Below are positions 32,815-42,076 of a DNA stretch of 64,000 nucleotides, in pieces; the stretch's first letter is position 1, and the number at the start of each line of letters is the position of its first letter. This DNA comes from Prochlorococcus sp. AG-402-K04 (GTDB lineage Bacteria; Cyanobacteriota; Cyanobacteriia; PCC-6307; Cyanobiaceae). The position numbers and the translations under genes are program-made. The notes under the pieces are model-generated. The model saw only the letters and a list, made by a program, of their open reading frames with translations. It ran no database searches and was not told the origin of the DNA. Where the stretch lies: positions 1 to 64,000 of the forward strand of contig QCID01000004.1 in assembly GCA_003216895.1 (NCBI GenBank). Direction: 5' to 3'.

Positions 32815-34875
32815 TCATAGCTTAATTTTTTTTGAATACTCGCTCGCGACCATAAGCACAAGACTGTGACTTTCAAGACGAACATTTGATTGATTCGCTA
32901 TAGGTTTTTTAGAGACATTTTTAGTTTTCAAAATAGAGGTATCAATATATTTTTTCCATGGAGAGATTGGGGTTGGTAAGTCAAAAAACATTGATTCTTT
33001 GTAGGCATTAAAGCCAAGCCAGATTGCTGAGCCTTCATTGTTTTTGTTTATGCTAAATCCAAGAGTATGTGACCAGTCACCCCAATCAGGTTTATTAACT
33101 TTAATGCCATGCCACTGAATCCAAAAATCCGATTCTTTGAGCTTGGCATTATCTTTTTGAAAATCATAAATACTTTCAGGACTAAAAAACTCAGGTAATT
33201 GTTGCCTTAAAGATATGAGCTTTAAAACAAATTCTTTTAAGTCATGATCCCAATTATTATGGTTCCAATCCATCCATCCAAGTGGGTTGTCTTGACACCA
33301 TGTGTTGTTATTGCCTCCTTGGCTTCTACCTATTTCGTCTCCCATTAAAAGCATTGGAACTCCAGGTGATAAAAGGAGTGTTGAAAGAAGATTTCTTTGT
33401 TGTTTTTGTCTTAAAATATTGATTTCTTTATTAGTAGTTGGTCCTTCAACTCCGTAATTATAACTATTATTATTGTTCTCACCATCTCTATTGTTTTCTC
33501 CGTTTGCAAGATTATGCTTCTTGTTGAAGCTTACTAGATCTTTTAATGTGAATCCATCATGAGAAGTTATGAAATTAATACTAAATATATTTGCTAATTT
33601 ATTATCATTATATAGTAATTTATTACCTATTAATCTATCTTTAAGCGGCCATATTGTGCTTTTTTCACCCTTCCAAAATCTTCTAATATCATCTCTGAAA
33701 TGACCATTCCATGTTCTGAATTTTTTCGCTGGAAAATTACCTAGTTTGTAAAGACCTCCACAGTCCCAGGGCTCACTGATTAATTTCACATCACTTAGTT
33801 GAGGATCTGCTTCGATTTCTTCAAATAGTGGAGGTTGATCTAAAGGAATTAAATTTTCGCCTCTACTTAAAGCAATACCTAGGTCAAAACGAAATCCATC
33901 AACACCTAACTCAATTGCCCAACAGCGTAATGATTCTAATATTAATTTCCTAACTAAAGGACGATTAGCGGCAATACTATTTCCACATCCACTTACATCT
34001 TGATAATTTTCATTCTCACATTGATGGTAGTAAGTATTAGGACCAAAACTTTTCCAACTTATACTTGGACCATTTTTATTCCCTTCAGTTGTGTGATTGT
34101 AAACAACATCGATTAATACTTCAAGCCCGTTATCATGGCAAACTTCTACAAGTTTTATGAATTGCTTCCTCGCTTCTAATGGATTACAACCATCTACAAA
34201 TCCTTGATGTGGTGTGAACCAATTTATCGGGCTATAACCCCAATAGTTTACAAGACCATCAGGGGCATCACTAGTATCAAAAGCGAATACAGGAAGTAGC
34301 TCAATGGATGTGATACCAAGACTTTTCAGATAAGGTATCTTTTCAATTAATCCTATAAAAGTCCCTTTCTTACTTTCGCTAATACTAGAATCAGCATTTT
34401 TAGTGAATCCACCAACGTGTAATTCATAAATGATTGTTTTATTCCATGAATATTTAGGTCTTGGATGAGATTTGAAATCAAAATATTCTCTTTTAGTTAC
34501 TACTCCCTTTAGGGAATGAATATAACCTTTATTCTCTTTCTCTTTTTGATTCCTGATGTAATTTGACCACCCAGTAATTGCCCTAGCACATGGATCTAAA
34601 ACAATATGTTCTTGTGAAACTTGACTCTGATCAAGTGATATTTTATAGCCATATAAGGTGCCTTCATTCAGTCCATCTATTTCAACATGCCAGTAGTCTC
34701 CTGACCTGTTTTTCTGGTCTAAGGATATTGTTTCTTTTGCATACTCGTCATCTTCATTCTGGAAGATTAGTAATTCTACATTTGTTGCATGAGGTGCTGC
34801 GATAGAGAAATTAACCCCACTAGGAGTAACTGAGCTACCCAAAGGCCATGCTGAACCAACTGTTACTTTTCCCAA
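32815..34875 (-). CDS. glgX: Glycogen debranching enzyme / isoamylase (GH13)
   Basis: VLIDVVYNHTTEG, DGFRFDLGIALSR, NFITSHDGFTLKDLVS. Confidence 0.92.
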   Translation of the reverse strand: MGKVTVGSAWPLGSSVTPSGVNFSIAAPHATNVELLIFQNEDDEYAKETISLDQKNRSGDYWHVEIDGLNEGTLYGYKISLDQSQVSQEHIVLDPCARAITGWSNYIRNQKEKENKGYIHSLKGVVTKREYFDFKSHPRPKYSWNKTIIYELHVGGFTKNADSSISESKKGTFIGLIEKIPYLKSLGITSIELLPVFAFDTSDAPDGLVNYWGYSPINWFTPHQGFVDGCNPLEARKQFIKLVEVCHDNGLEVLIDVVYNHTTEGNKNGPSISWKSFGPNTYYHQCENENYQDVSGCGNSIAANRPLVRKLILESLRCWAIELGVDGFRFDLGIALSRGENLIPLDQPPLFEEIEADPQLSDVKLISEPWDCGGLYKLGNFPAKKFRTWNGHFRDDIRRFWKGEKSTIWPLKDRLIGNKLLYNDNKLANIFSINFITSHDGFTLKDLVSFNKKHNLANGENNRDGENNNNSYNYGVEGPTTNKEINILRQKQQRNLLSTLLLSPGVPMLLMGDEIGRSQGGNNNTWCQDNPLGWMDWNHNNWDHDLKEFVLKLISLRQQLPEFFSPESIYDFQKDNAKLKESDFWIQWHGIKVNKPDWGDWSHTLGFSINKNNEGSAIWLGFNAYKESMFFDLPTPISPWKKYIDTSILKTKNVSKKPIANQSNVRLESHSLVLMVASEYSKKIKL

Positions 34876-35021
34876 TTGTGTTTGTCCTTTATAAAAATAA
34901 TCAAGTAATTCTCCCTACAACTTAGGTGGTTAGTTTGTTTTAACAAGTTAGATAAAAAATTCAATTTAAAAAGAAACTTTTATTAAGTGTTTTTTTATTG
35001 AATACTAAATCGTTTTTGCGC

Positions 35022-35041
35022 AAGCACTTCGGTGTTTTTTT
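35022..35041 (+). terminator. Possible short intrinsic terminator
   Basis: AAGCACTTCGGTGTTTTTTT: C(UUCG)G tetraloop hairpin plus T-tract in the glgX-HU intergenic region. Confidence 0.45.
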
Positions 35042-35633
35042 CGATTTAGGCATTGATTGCGGTTGAAATACACTCTATTTCAATTGAAAATTAAGTCTTT
35101 TCAAGGTTTAGAAAAAGATCCAAGAAAAAAATTTTAGAGATTTTTAGTGATTACAACTTCAAAACGGATGCTCTAAAGCAAGAAAAAAATCTGAATTACC
35201 ATTCATTGTTCTCTTTTTTAGTGTGGGGATTATTTTGTAATACCAATAAATGTGCTGTTCTGCAGATGTTTGTTAAATTCATGAGAATTTAATTTGATGT
35301 CTGTTTTTTGAAAGAAAAAATAATTAATTTCAAACCTCAGAGCTTTTCTAGATGATAGATATGGAAAATCATCTTTTCAGAAGTCTTGCCCTTACAGGCT
35401 TCTTGGGGGGAATAAGAAAGTTACATCTTTTTTTAAGCTATTTAATTGAAATCTTTGAGAGATTATTAAATCAAGAAAAAATCCACATATATTTTTTAGA
35501 AAGCATACTGCCACAAGCCCTTTGGGTTGCAGGCAAGTGATTTGCTTCATACGATTAGCAAGATTGAGTTTTTTGGAAACTAATACCCTATTGGTTTCCC
35601 TCCTCTTACTCCCTGCTACATACAATCTTTCCA

Positions 35634-35909
35634 ATGAACAAAGCAGATTTAGTCAACCTAGTTGCAGCTCGTACAGAGCTAACTAAAACAGACGTCTCTC
35701 TGGTAGTTGATGCCGCCATAGATACAATTATTGATTCTGTAGTGGAGGGTAAGAAAGTCTCCATTCTAGGGTTTGGTTCTTTTGAGCCTCGCGATCGTTC
35801 TGCTCGTCAGGGATTAAACCCTAAAACCGGAGAAAAGATAGCAATACCTGCTAAGCGAGTTCCTGCTTTTACTGCTGGGAAGTTGTTTAAGGATCGTGTT
35901 CAGGGATGA
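35634..35909 (+). CDS. hup: DNA-binding protein HU
   Basis: MNKADLVNLVAARTELTKTDVSLVVDAAID...GFGSFEPRDRSARQGLNPKTGEKI. Confidence 0.96.
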   Translation: MNKADLVNLVAARTELTKTDVSLVVDAAIDTIIDSVVEGKKVSILGFGSFEPRDRSARQGLNPKTGEKIAIPAKRVPAFTAGKLFKDRVQG

Positions 35910-35954
35910 GTTTTTAAAAAGCTTTTTTGCTTACTGATCTTTTTCTTTTTTATG

Positions 35955-35985
35955 AGGGACTCTTTAAAAAAGAGTCCCTTTTTTG
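35955..35985 (+). terminator. Intrinsic terminator downstream of HU gene
   Basis: AGGGACTCTT-TAAA-AAGAGTCCCTTTTTT. Confidence 0.92.
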
Positions 35986-36089
35986 TAAAAGCTTAAATAT
36001 TTATATGTTTAAGAAAATATTTTTTTTCACTCATCAATTTTTATCTATATTTAAAAAAATTAATAACTTATTTTAATGGAGATTATACT

Positions 36090-36416
36090 TTGAGTAGTTA
36101 TCAACTTGAAAAAATTAAATTCGTAGCTTTTCTATTAATACATTTTTTTATTTCTTTGAATCCTTTGATAGCTATTGAATCTAGAAATTATCATGTAATT
36201 GAGAAGTTGGTAATGAGTTGTTATAGGGACATAAGATCTTGCAATAAAGCATTATATAAAATAAATGAGTTTCAAAAAAATGCTGCAATAAATAAAAAGT
36301 TTTCATGTCAAACTAGATTACTTGGTTTAGAGGCAAATTTAATAATGGCCGGAAATTCAAATTTCAAAAGAAAGGAAGTTAAAAGTATTATTGATGATAT
36401 CAAGAAATATTGTTAA
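36090..36416 (+). CDS. Small putative secreted hypothetical protein, 4 Cys after signal-like segment
   Basis: 108-aa ORF, hydrophobic N-terminus; CYRDIRSC...C...KKYC. Confidence 0.55.
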   Translation: MSSYQLEKIKFVAFLLIHFFISLNPLIAIESRNYHVIEKLVMSCYRDIRSCNKALYKINEFQKNAAINKKFSCQTRLLGLEANLIMAGNSNFKRKEVKSIIDDIKKYC

Positions 36417-36502
36417 ATATAAACAATAAATTGATCACATGATTATCCACTTCAGATTTAGGGAACAAATTAATGTGAAAAACTAGAACAAAAAATGTCT
36501 TT

Positions 36503-36538
36503 ATCTGAATTATCTAAGTAAGCTTAGATAATTCAGAT
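36503..36538. repeat. Perfect 16-bp inverted repeat, 4-nt loop, upstream of ORF 36563
   Basis: ATCTGAATTATCTAAG-TAAG-CTTAGATAATTCAGAT. Confidence 0.9.
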
Positions 36539-36562
36539 GAAGAACTTCTTCCAACTAAGAAA

Positions 36563-36838
36563 ATGGCTCCCAAAGCTTCTAATTCCAAAAAAACTAACGA
36601 TAAGGCAACTAAGACTAATAAGGTCAAAGACAATAAATTTAGGAAATCAAGTTCTAATGATCCAGATGTATTAGTTAACCTGCCAGCTGGTATGAAATAT
36701 AAAGTACCAGGTAAGCGACAGAGAGTAATTATAGGTTCAATAGTAATTGGTTTGAATGTCTTATTAGTTATTAGTGTGCTTGTTTATTTTTATAACCCTT
36801 CATTTCAAGATTTTATCTATAATTTTGGACGAGGTTAA
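36563..36838 (+). CDS. Small membrane protein with charged N-terminus, hypothetical
   Basis: 91-aa ORF; Lys-rich N-terminus plus one TM helix. Confidence 0.65.
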   Translation: MAPKASNSKKTNDKATKTNKVKDNKFRKSSSNDPDVLVNLPAGMKYKVPGKRQRVIIGSIVIGLNVLLVISVLVYFYNPSFQDFIYNFGRG

Positions 36839-36997
36839 CATCTTAAAAACTTAATATTTTAATATTGAAAAACGATTATTTAGAGGTCTAACAATAGGAA
36901 AATATTACTATTGAGAAATAAAGTAAAGTTTGACTAAGAATTTTTTCTTGAGCTGTTATGTTGAAGCCTTATATTTTAAGGTTTTATTAGAGGCGTT

Positions 36998-37195
36998 TTG
37001 GTAGTAATGGAACAAAAAAGGAGTCAGGAGAACAAGTCGAGAAAGGTTCCTCAACAACGAAAGACAACTCTTAAGTGGGGAACCAATGGCGAGCTATCAG
37101 CACTTGATATGGTTCGTATATTAGATCGTTTAAATGATCAAGACTTAACTGAATGTGAAATACCTTTAGAAACAGTAAAAGAAAAGAAATTGTAA
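36998..37195 (+). CDS. Small hypothetical protein
   Basis: 65-aa ORF: TTLKWGTNGELSALDMVRILDRLNDQDLTE. Confidence 0.5.
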   Translation: MVVMEQKRSQENKSRKVPQQRKTTLKWGTNGELSALDMVRILDRLNDQDLTECEIPLETVKEKKL

Positions 37196-37252
37196 ATTAT
37201 TTTTTTTATCTACGATAATAGCTAATATATTATTTGTAATTTATTAGCTATT

Positions 37253-37492
37253 ATGAAAATAAGTATTGCAGTTATATCTTTAATCGCAATAATTATTGGG
37301 TATTTATATTTTTTTACGGGCTATAAATCTGCTTTTGAAGCAGATCAACAATGTCATTATGAAATGCGCTTGAAATCTGTTGAATTAGAAGGCTTGGGTT
37401 GTGATCATGATCTGGAAACTAATCAGTGGATACTTTATCAGAAGGGGATTAATGATAAGCCTTCTATAGTTGTTGAACGTTATCGCTATTAA
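37253..37492 (+). CDS. Small membrane-anchored hypothetical protein
   Basis: 79-aa ORF with N-terminal TM. Confidence 0.5.
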   Translation: MKISIAVISLIAIIIGYLYFFTGYKSAFEADQQCHYEMRLKSVELEGLGCDHDLETNQWILYQKGINDKPSIVVERYRY

Positions 37493-37701
37493 CTTATAAA
37501 TTTTTTATTTATTGTTGGAAATATATATATCGCCGTAATTGAAGAGATAAGAGCTGTAATTATGAATGTCGAAAATTGTCCTAAGGATCCTGGAAGATAT
37601 GTATTTTGAAGGAAATAAAAATCAATTAGTGAGCCAATTGTTCCCCAAATGATGACCCAAGCAGATACGTATGAAACACCTACTACCGTTTTTTTATTCA
37701 T
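37489..37701 (-). CDS. Small two-TM hypothetical protein
   Basis: 70-aa ORF; stop codon overlaps that of convergent ORF 37253. Confidence 0.5.
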   Translation of the reverse strand: MNKKTVVGVSYVSAWVIIWGTIGSLIDFYFLQNTYLPGSLGQFSTFIITALISSITAIYIFPTINKKFIS

Positions 37702-37756
37702 AGCTTTTAAAAATCAAGCAAATTAATGGAATAAATATAATATAAATCTTAGAGCT

Positions 37757-38050
37757 CTAGTTGATTCCAAAAATTTTCAGCGTTGCTGGTTCGCCACCAA
37801 AAGCTAATTCAGTGATTATGAGCATTAAAAACCCGATCATAGCAACTCTCGCATTAACCAGTTCGGCATTTTCATTAAAGCCAAAAACTTGTTTTACCTC
37901 TTCGCCTTTATTATTTATCCATTTGGGATATGAACTGAGACTTTGGCTTTGATCAATCAGTTCTGGATCATTTTTAGATTCAATAGTTTTTGTATCATCT
38001 AGTTCTGAATTTTTACTCTGATTATTGACCTCTAAATTGTTATCAGACAT
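37757..38050 (-). CDS. hli: High-light-inducible (Hli/CAB-like) protein with N-terminal extension
   Basis: ELVNARVAMIGFLMLIITELAFGG chlorophyll-binding helix motif. Confidence 0.85.
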   Translation of the reverse strand: MSDNNLEVNNQSKNSELDDTKTIESKNDPELIDQSQSLSSYPKWINNKGEEVKQVFGFNENAELVNARVAMIGFLMLIITELAFGGEPATLKIFGIN

Positions 38051-38386
38051 TTTAATTTAAAAAAATTATATTTTAAATTATAAACCATTACTGTTTGAAT
38101 TTTGTTATTTCTAAATTTACTCTTTTGTTGAGATTATTTGATGTGAGTGACTTCTAGCGTTATAAATACATAATTACAATTCAAAAAAATATACCTAATA
38201 ATGAAAATTAAATAATAAATAAGTAATATATTTTATAAATTTATATAGCTTATATCTCCAAAAAAATTAGCTATATCAAATTAAAAAAAAGTAATTACGT
38301 TACTTATTAAGTTTTGTTTGACTATTGATTGATGGCTTGTCTTCGCATCATTTTCTTGCTAAAAAAATATTATATGTTTTCACATA

Positions 38387-38500
38387 ATGAATAGAGCTAT
38401 TCTGATTAATATTGTTTTATATTCAGCTCGCTTTTTTATGCTTGGTCTCCTAGTACCAATAGGAAAACTTATAGCACTCCATGAAAGTAAGCTTGGTTGA
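38387..38500 (+). CDS. Candidate 37-aa small membrane protein (not in ORF track)
   Basis: ATG-initiated MNRAILINIVLYSARFFMLGLLVPIGKLIALHESKLG; stop overlaps TTG start of the next ORF. Confidence 0.45.
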   Translation: MNRAILINIVLYSARFFMLGLLVPIGKLIALHESKLG

Positions 38501-38958
38501 TTGATATGTTATTAAATCTTACATGGCTAATTCCTGGGCTCCCAATAATTGCATCTATTTTTATCGCAGTGCTCTTATTGAGTTTTAGTAAAACAATCAA
38601 TAGGCTTACAAAACCAGTTTCATATTTTCTTATTACCAGTCTTGTCTTTTCAGAAATAATCAACTTTATTTTATTAAATCAAAATATATCAGGTTATGAT
38701 CCTTTGTTCGGGAGTGGGATTGAATTGGTTGTTGATACACCAGCATTAATAATTGCCGAATTAATAGGTTTTATTTTCTTATTGATTATGATTTTTTCAG
38801 TAGCTAGATTAAAAAGAAGAAGTGGATATATTCGATACTTTGTTGTTTTAGGATTCTTAAGTGGTTTCATTTATCTATTCACTTTTAGTGGTAGTTTGTT
38901 TCATAACTTTTATGATCCATTATTATCGTCTTTAGATAAAACCGGTATTTCTTTTTAG
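38497..38958 (+). CDS. NdhF N-terminus-like membrane protein (stand-alone)
   Basis: LTWLIPGLPIIASIFIAVLLLSFSKTINRLTKPVSYFLI resembles the NdhF/NuoL N-terminus; only 153 aa. Confidence 0.6.
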   Translation: MIDMLLNLTWLIPGLPIIASIFIAVLLLSFSKTINRLTKPVSYFLITSLVFSEIINFILLNQNISGYDPLFGSGIELVVDTPALIIAELIGFIFLLIMIFSVARLKRRSGYIRYFVVLGFLSGFIYLFTFSGSLFHNFYDPLLSSLDKTGISF

Positions 38959-39092
38959 AGAGATCGTTTGATAAGATACGAAGCTCAATTAAAAATAATT
39001 TAAGTGTGCATAATTTATTATTTAGTTCTCTATTGTCATAATATCTAAGTTGTAATAAACTAAAAATAATTTTAGGATTTAAGTTTTTTACT

Positions 39093-40328
39093 TTGAGCGT
39101 TAATTCGTCTTTAGATCTTCCAAGCAATATTGCATTAGTACATGAATGGTTTACTCCAAGATCAACAGGAGGTGCTGAGATTGTAGTTCAGGTGATTGAT
39201 GATTTATTAACTAAAATTGCATCACAGCCAGAACTTTTTTCTTTAATTAATGAAGAGAACATACAAAAAAATAGCTGGTTGTTTAAAAGAAAAGTACAAA
39301 CTAGCTTTATTCAAAAATTACCATTCGGGATATCACATGTTCAACAATATTTACCTCTTTTACCTTTCGCAATTGAGCAGCTCGATTTAGAGGGATATCC
39401 ATTGGTTATTAGCAGTAGTCATCTTGTCGCTAAGGGTATTTTGACTTCTCCTGATCAACTTCACATTAGTTATGTTCATACACCTGTCAGATACGCATGG
39501 GATCAAATGAATATATATTTGAAACGATCTTTTTTGAGAAGAATTGGTTTGGGACCATTAATTAGATGGCAATTGCATAATTTGAGGCAGTGGGATCAAT
39601 TAAGTAGCACAAGAGTAGACTATTTCCTGGCGAATTCAAAATTTACGGCAAAGAGGATTTGGAAGTATTGGGGAAGGCGCTCAGAGGTTTTACATCCACC
39701 CGTAAATGTACATCGTTTTGAGTGGAATAAGCCTAGAGAAGATTTTTATTTAAGTGTCTGTAGATTGGTTCCTAATAAAAGGGTTGATTTACTTGTTAGG
39801 GCTTTTAATAAGCTCAAATTACCTTTACTGATTGTTGGCGATGGAGTTGAAAAAGCTTATTTAAAAAACCTTGCTGGACCAACAGTTCAAATTCTTGGTT
39901 TTCAAAGTAAAGAGAATATTGAAAATCTAATGAGCAGATGTAGAGCCTTTGTTTATGCTGGCATTGAAGATTTTGGAATTGCTCCTGTTGAGGCAATGGC
40001 TTCAGGAGCGCCTGTTATTGCTTTGGGAAAAGGAGGGATTTTGGATACAGTGAAATGCTTTAACTCTAATTCAGTTAAAGGAGCAACTGGACTGTTGTTT
40101 CCTGCTCAGACAGTCAAGTCTTTGGTTGAGGCAATTGAATTTTTTAAGGAAAAACAACTTTGGAGAGATTTAAATCCTGAGATAATTAGAACTTGGAGTA
40201 ATTCTTTTTCTCAAGATTCATTTAAAAATAGATTTGAGAAAACCATAAATAGAGCTTGGAGGGAGCATATCAATTCTTGTGACATTGCGACTAGTGACCT
40301 TATTTCTACATCAAAAAATCCTAATTAA
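39093..40328 (+). CDS. Glycosyltransferase family 4
   Basis: VHEWFTPRSTGGAEIVV...VCRLVPNKRVDLLVRAFNKL...EDFGIAPVEAMASGAPVIALGKGG. Confidence 0.9.
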   Translation: MSVNSSLDLPSNIALVHEWFTPRSTGGAEIVVQVIDDLLTKIASQPELFSLINEENIQKNSWLFKRKVQTSFIQKLPFGISHVQQYLPLLPFAIEQLDLEGYPLVISSSHLVAKGILTSPDQLHISYVHTPVRYAWDQMNIYLKRSFLRRIGLGPLIRWQLHNLRQWDQLSSTRVDYFLANSKFTAKRIWKYWGRRSEVLHPPVNVHRFEWNKPREDFYLSVCRLVPNKRVDLLVRAFNKLKLPLLIVGDGVEKAYLKNLAGPTVQILGFQSKENIENLMSRCRAFVYAGIEDFGIAPVEAMASGAPVIALGKGGILDTVKCFNSNSVKGATGLLFPAQTVKSLVEAIEFFKEKQLWRDLNPEIIRTWSNSFSQDSFKNRFEKTINRAWREHINSCDIATSDLISTSKNPN

Positions 40329-40373
40329 GTAGGGTGTAATTTTGAAGTCTTGAGCATACTAACTCAATAATTT

Positions 40374-41126
40374 GTGCAAACTAATCCTAGAAAATCCTTA
40401 TTGCGATGGTCTGAGTTCCGTAAAGGCTCTCCAAAAATTCCGTTTGAAGTTATTTCAAAAGAGCCTTCTTCTTTACTAGCTGTAGAAATAATTAGAAATC
40501 AAAGTCGTTATGGACGTACATTAAAAAGAATAGGAGATGTTATTTTTTCTTTACTAGTTTTAACTCTAGGCTCACCAGTATTTATATTAATTGGAATATT
40601 AGTAAAGTTAAGTTCTCCAGGATCTATTTTTTATATTCAAAAAAGAATAGGAAGAAACTACAGAGAATTTGGATGTATTAAGTTTCGCACTATGTATAAA
40701 AATGCTGATGAATTACTACCAAATCTACTAGAAAAATATCCTCTTATGAGGAAAGAATTTGAAAAAGATTTTAAATTACGTAAAGATCCTAGAATAACAA
40801 ATTTAGGTAGATTCCTCCGCCGATCCAGTCTAGATGAATTGCCTCAATTCTTTAATGTTTTAAGAGGAGAAATGAGTGTTGTTGGTCCAAGACCAATCGT
40901 TAGTAATGAAATAAATAAATACAGTCTTTTTATGGAAGAAGTTATATCTGTCAGACCAGGGCTAACAGGTTTATGGCAGGTTAGTGGTAGAAATAATCTT
41001 AGTTATAAAAAAAGGGTTGAATTAGATTTAGCTTATGCAAGAAATAGAAATTTTATACTTGATCTGGAAATAATCATTCTTACTTTAGGTGTTTTAATCT
41101 TTCCTATGGATAGGGGTGCTTATTGA
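40374..41126 (+). CDS. Bacterial sugar transferase (undecaprenyl-phosphate sugar phosphotransferase family)
   Basis: SPGSIFYIQKRIGRNYREFGCIKFRTM...RRSSLDELPQFFNVLRGEMSVVGPRP. Confidence 0.93.
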   Translation: MQTNPRKSLLRWSEFRKGSPKIPFEVISKEPSSLLAVEIIRNQSRYGRTLKRIGDVIFSLLVLTLGSPVFILIGILVKLSSPGSIFYIQKRIGRNYREFGCIKFRTMYKNADELLPNLLEKYPLMRKEFEKDFKLRKDPRITNLGRFLRRSSLDELPQFFNVLRGEMSVVGPRPIVSNEINKYSLFMEEVISVRPGLTGLWQVSGRNNLSYKKRVELDLAYARNRNFILDLEIIILTLGVLIFPMDRGAY

Positions 41127-42076
41127 AATAGTATATTCATAAGTATAATTATCAAGTGAAAAACTAATAGCCAAGAGAATTGAAGTTTAAGACTTAGATT
41201 AAGTATCTTTTTGACAGAATTTATACTTGCAATTGGATAACCCTTTGCAATTATAGGTTTTATTTTTCTCTCTCCTTTGTAATAGTTTATTCCTCCCATC
41301 CTTACTTCTGCACAATAAGCAAATATTGCTTCAGAAATCCCTGAGTTAGGGGAAGAATCACTAATTCCATCATGCCAGGAATCACTTATTGTTTTAAAAA
41401 TTGACTGTTTTGTTTTGCAGCAAAAAGGAAGCGTTATTAATACAATTCTTGATGGAATCCATACTAATAAATCATCCAGCTTTGCACCAGTGAAGCCAAG
41501 CCACTTTAATTTTCCCACTTTGTATCCAAGCATTGAATCAATAGTGCTCGATGCTTTAAAGCCCCAAGCCATTGCCAATGGTCCAGGCAAGAAATGATTG
41601 AATTGCCAGAAGATTGCTCCTGAAAACATCCAAAATAAAGGTGCAAAAATACCATCCACAGAATTTTCACTTGCTGTTTCAGCTGTAGCTCTAAGAATTT
41701 CATTTATATCTAAATTTTCAACATCTCTTCCAACTATATGACTTAATTTTTGTCTTATATTACTCAAATTATCAATAAGATCATCTTTGCTTATTAAATT
41801 TAGAATTTCTAAAATACTTTTATTTAGACTTCTTGAAGCAAGCGAACTACTTAAAATGAAAGCAAATAAGAATGTACTTAAAATAGGATTTTTTATTTGA
41901 AAAAATAAAAATAATCTTTCTATAAGCCATCCTGATACGCCACTTAATGATACGACTATAAATGTAATTAATAAGCCTCCAATATATAACTTGGATTTAT
42001 TTTCTTTCGCAATTCCCTCAGCTAATCCTTTCAAAAAAATAATAACCACACCCATAAATTGTACTGGGTGTGGCAA
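41120..42076 (-). CDS. cobD: Adenosylcobinamide-phosphate synthase CobD/CbiB
   Basis: LPHPVQFMG, RATAETASENSVDGIFAPLFW; homologous N-terminus extends to about 42138. Confidence 0.9.
   Translation of the reverse strand: MPHPVQFMGVVIIFLKGLAEGIAKENKSKLYIGGLLITFIVVSLSGVSGWLIERLFLFFQIKNPILSTFLFAFILSSSLASRSLNKSILEILNLISKDDLIDNLSNIRQKLSHIVGRDVENLDINEILRATAETASENSVDGIFAPLFWMFSGAIFWQFNHFLPGPLAMAWGFKASSTIDSMLGYKVGKLKWLGFTGAKLDDLLVWIPSRIVLITLPFCCKTKQSIFKTISDSWHDGISDSSPNSGISEAIFAYCAEVRMGGINYYKGERKIKPIIAKGYPIASINSVKKILNLSLKLQFSWLLVFHLIIILMNILFQ

Noticed and set aside
35352-35634. ORFs 35352-35540(+) and 35392-35634(-) as genes
   Set aside because: Overlap each other, carry no recognisable motif, and the minus ORF begins at the HU start; spacer is more likely regulatory.
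42046-42073. CCACACCCA...TGGGTGTGG hairpin followed by a T-tract, looking like a plus-strand terminator
   Set aside because: Lies inside the cobD coding frame (LPHPVQFMGVV) with no plus-strand gene upstream to terminate; probably coincidental.
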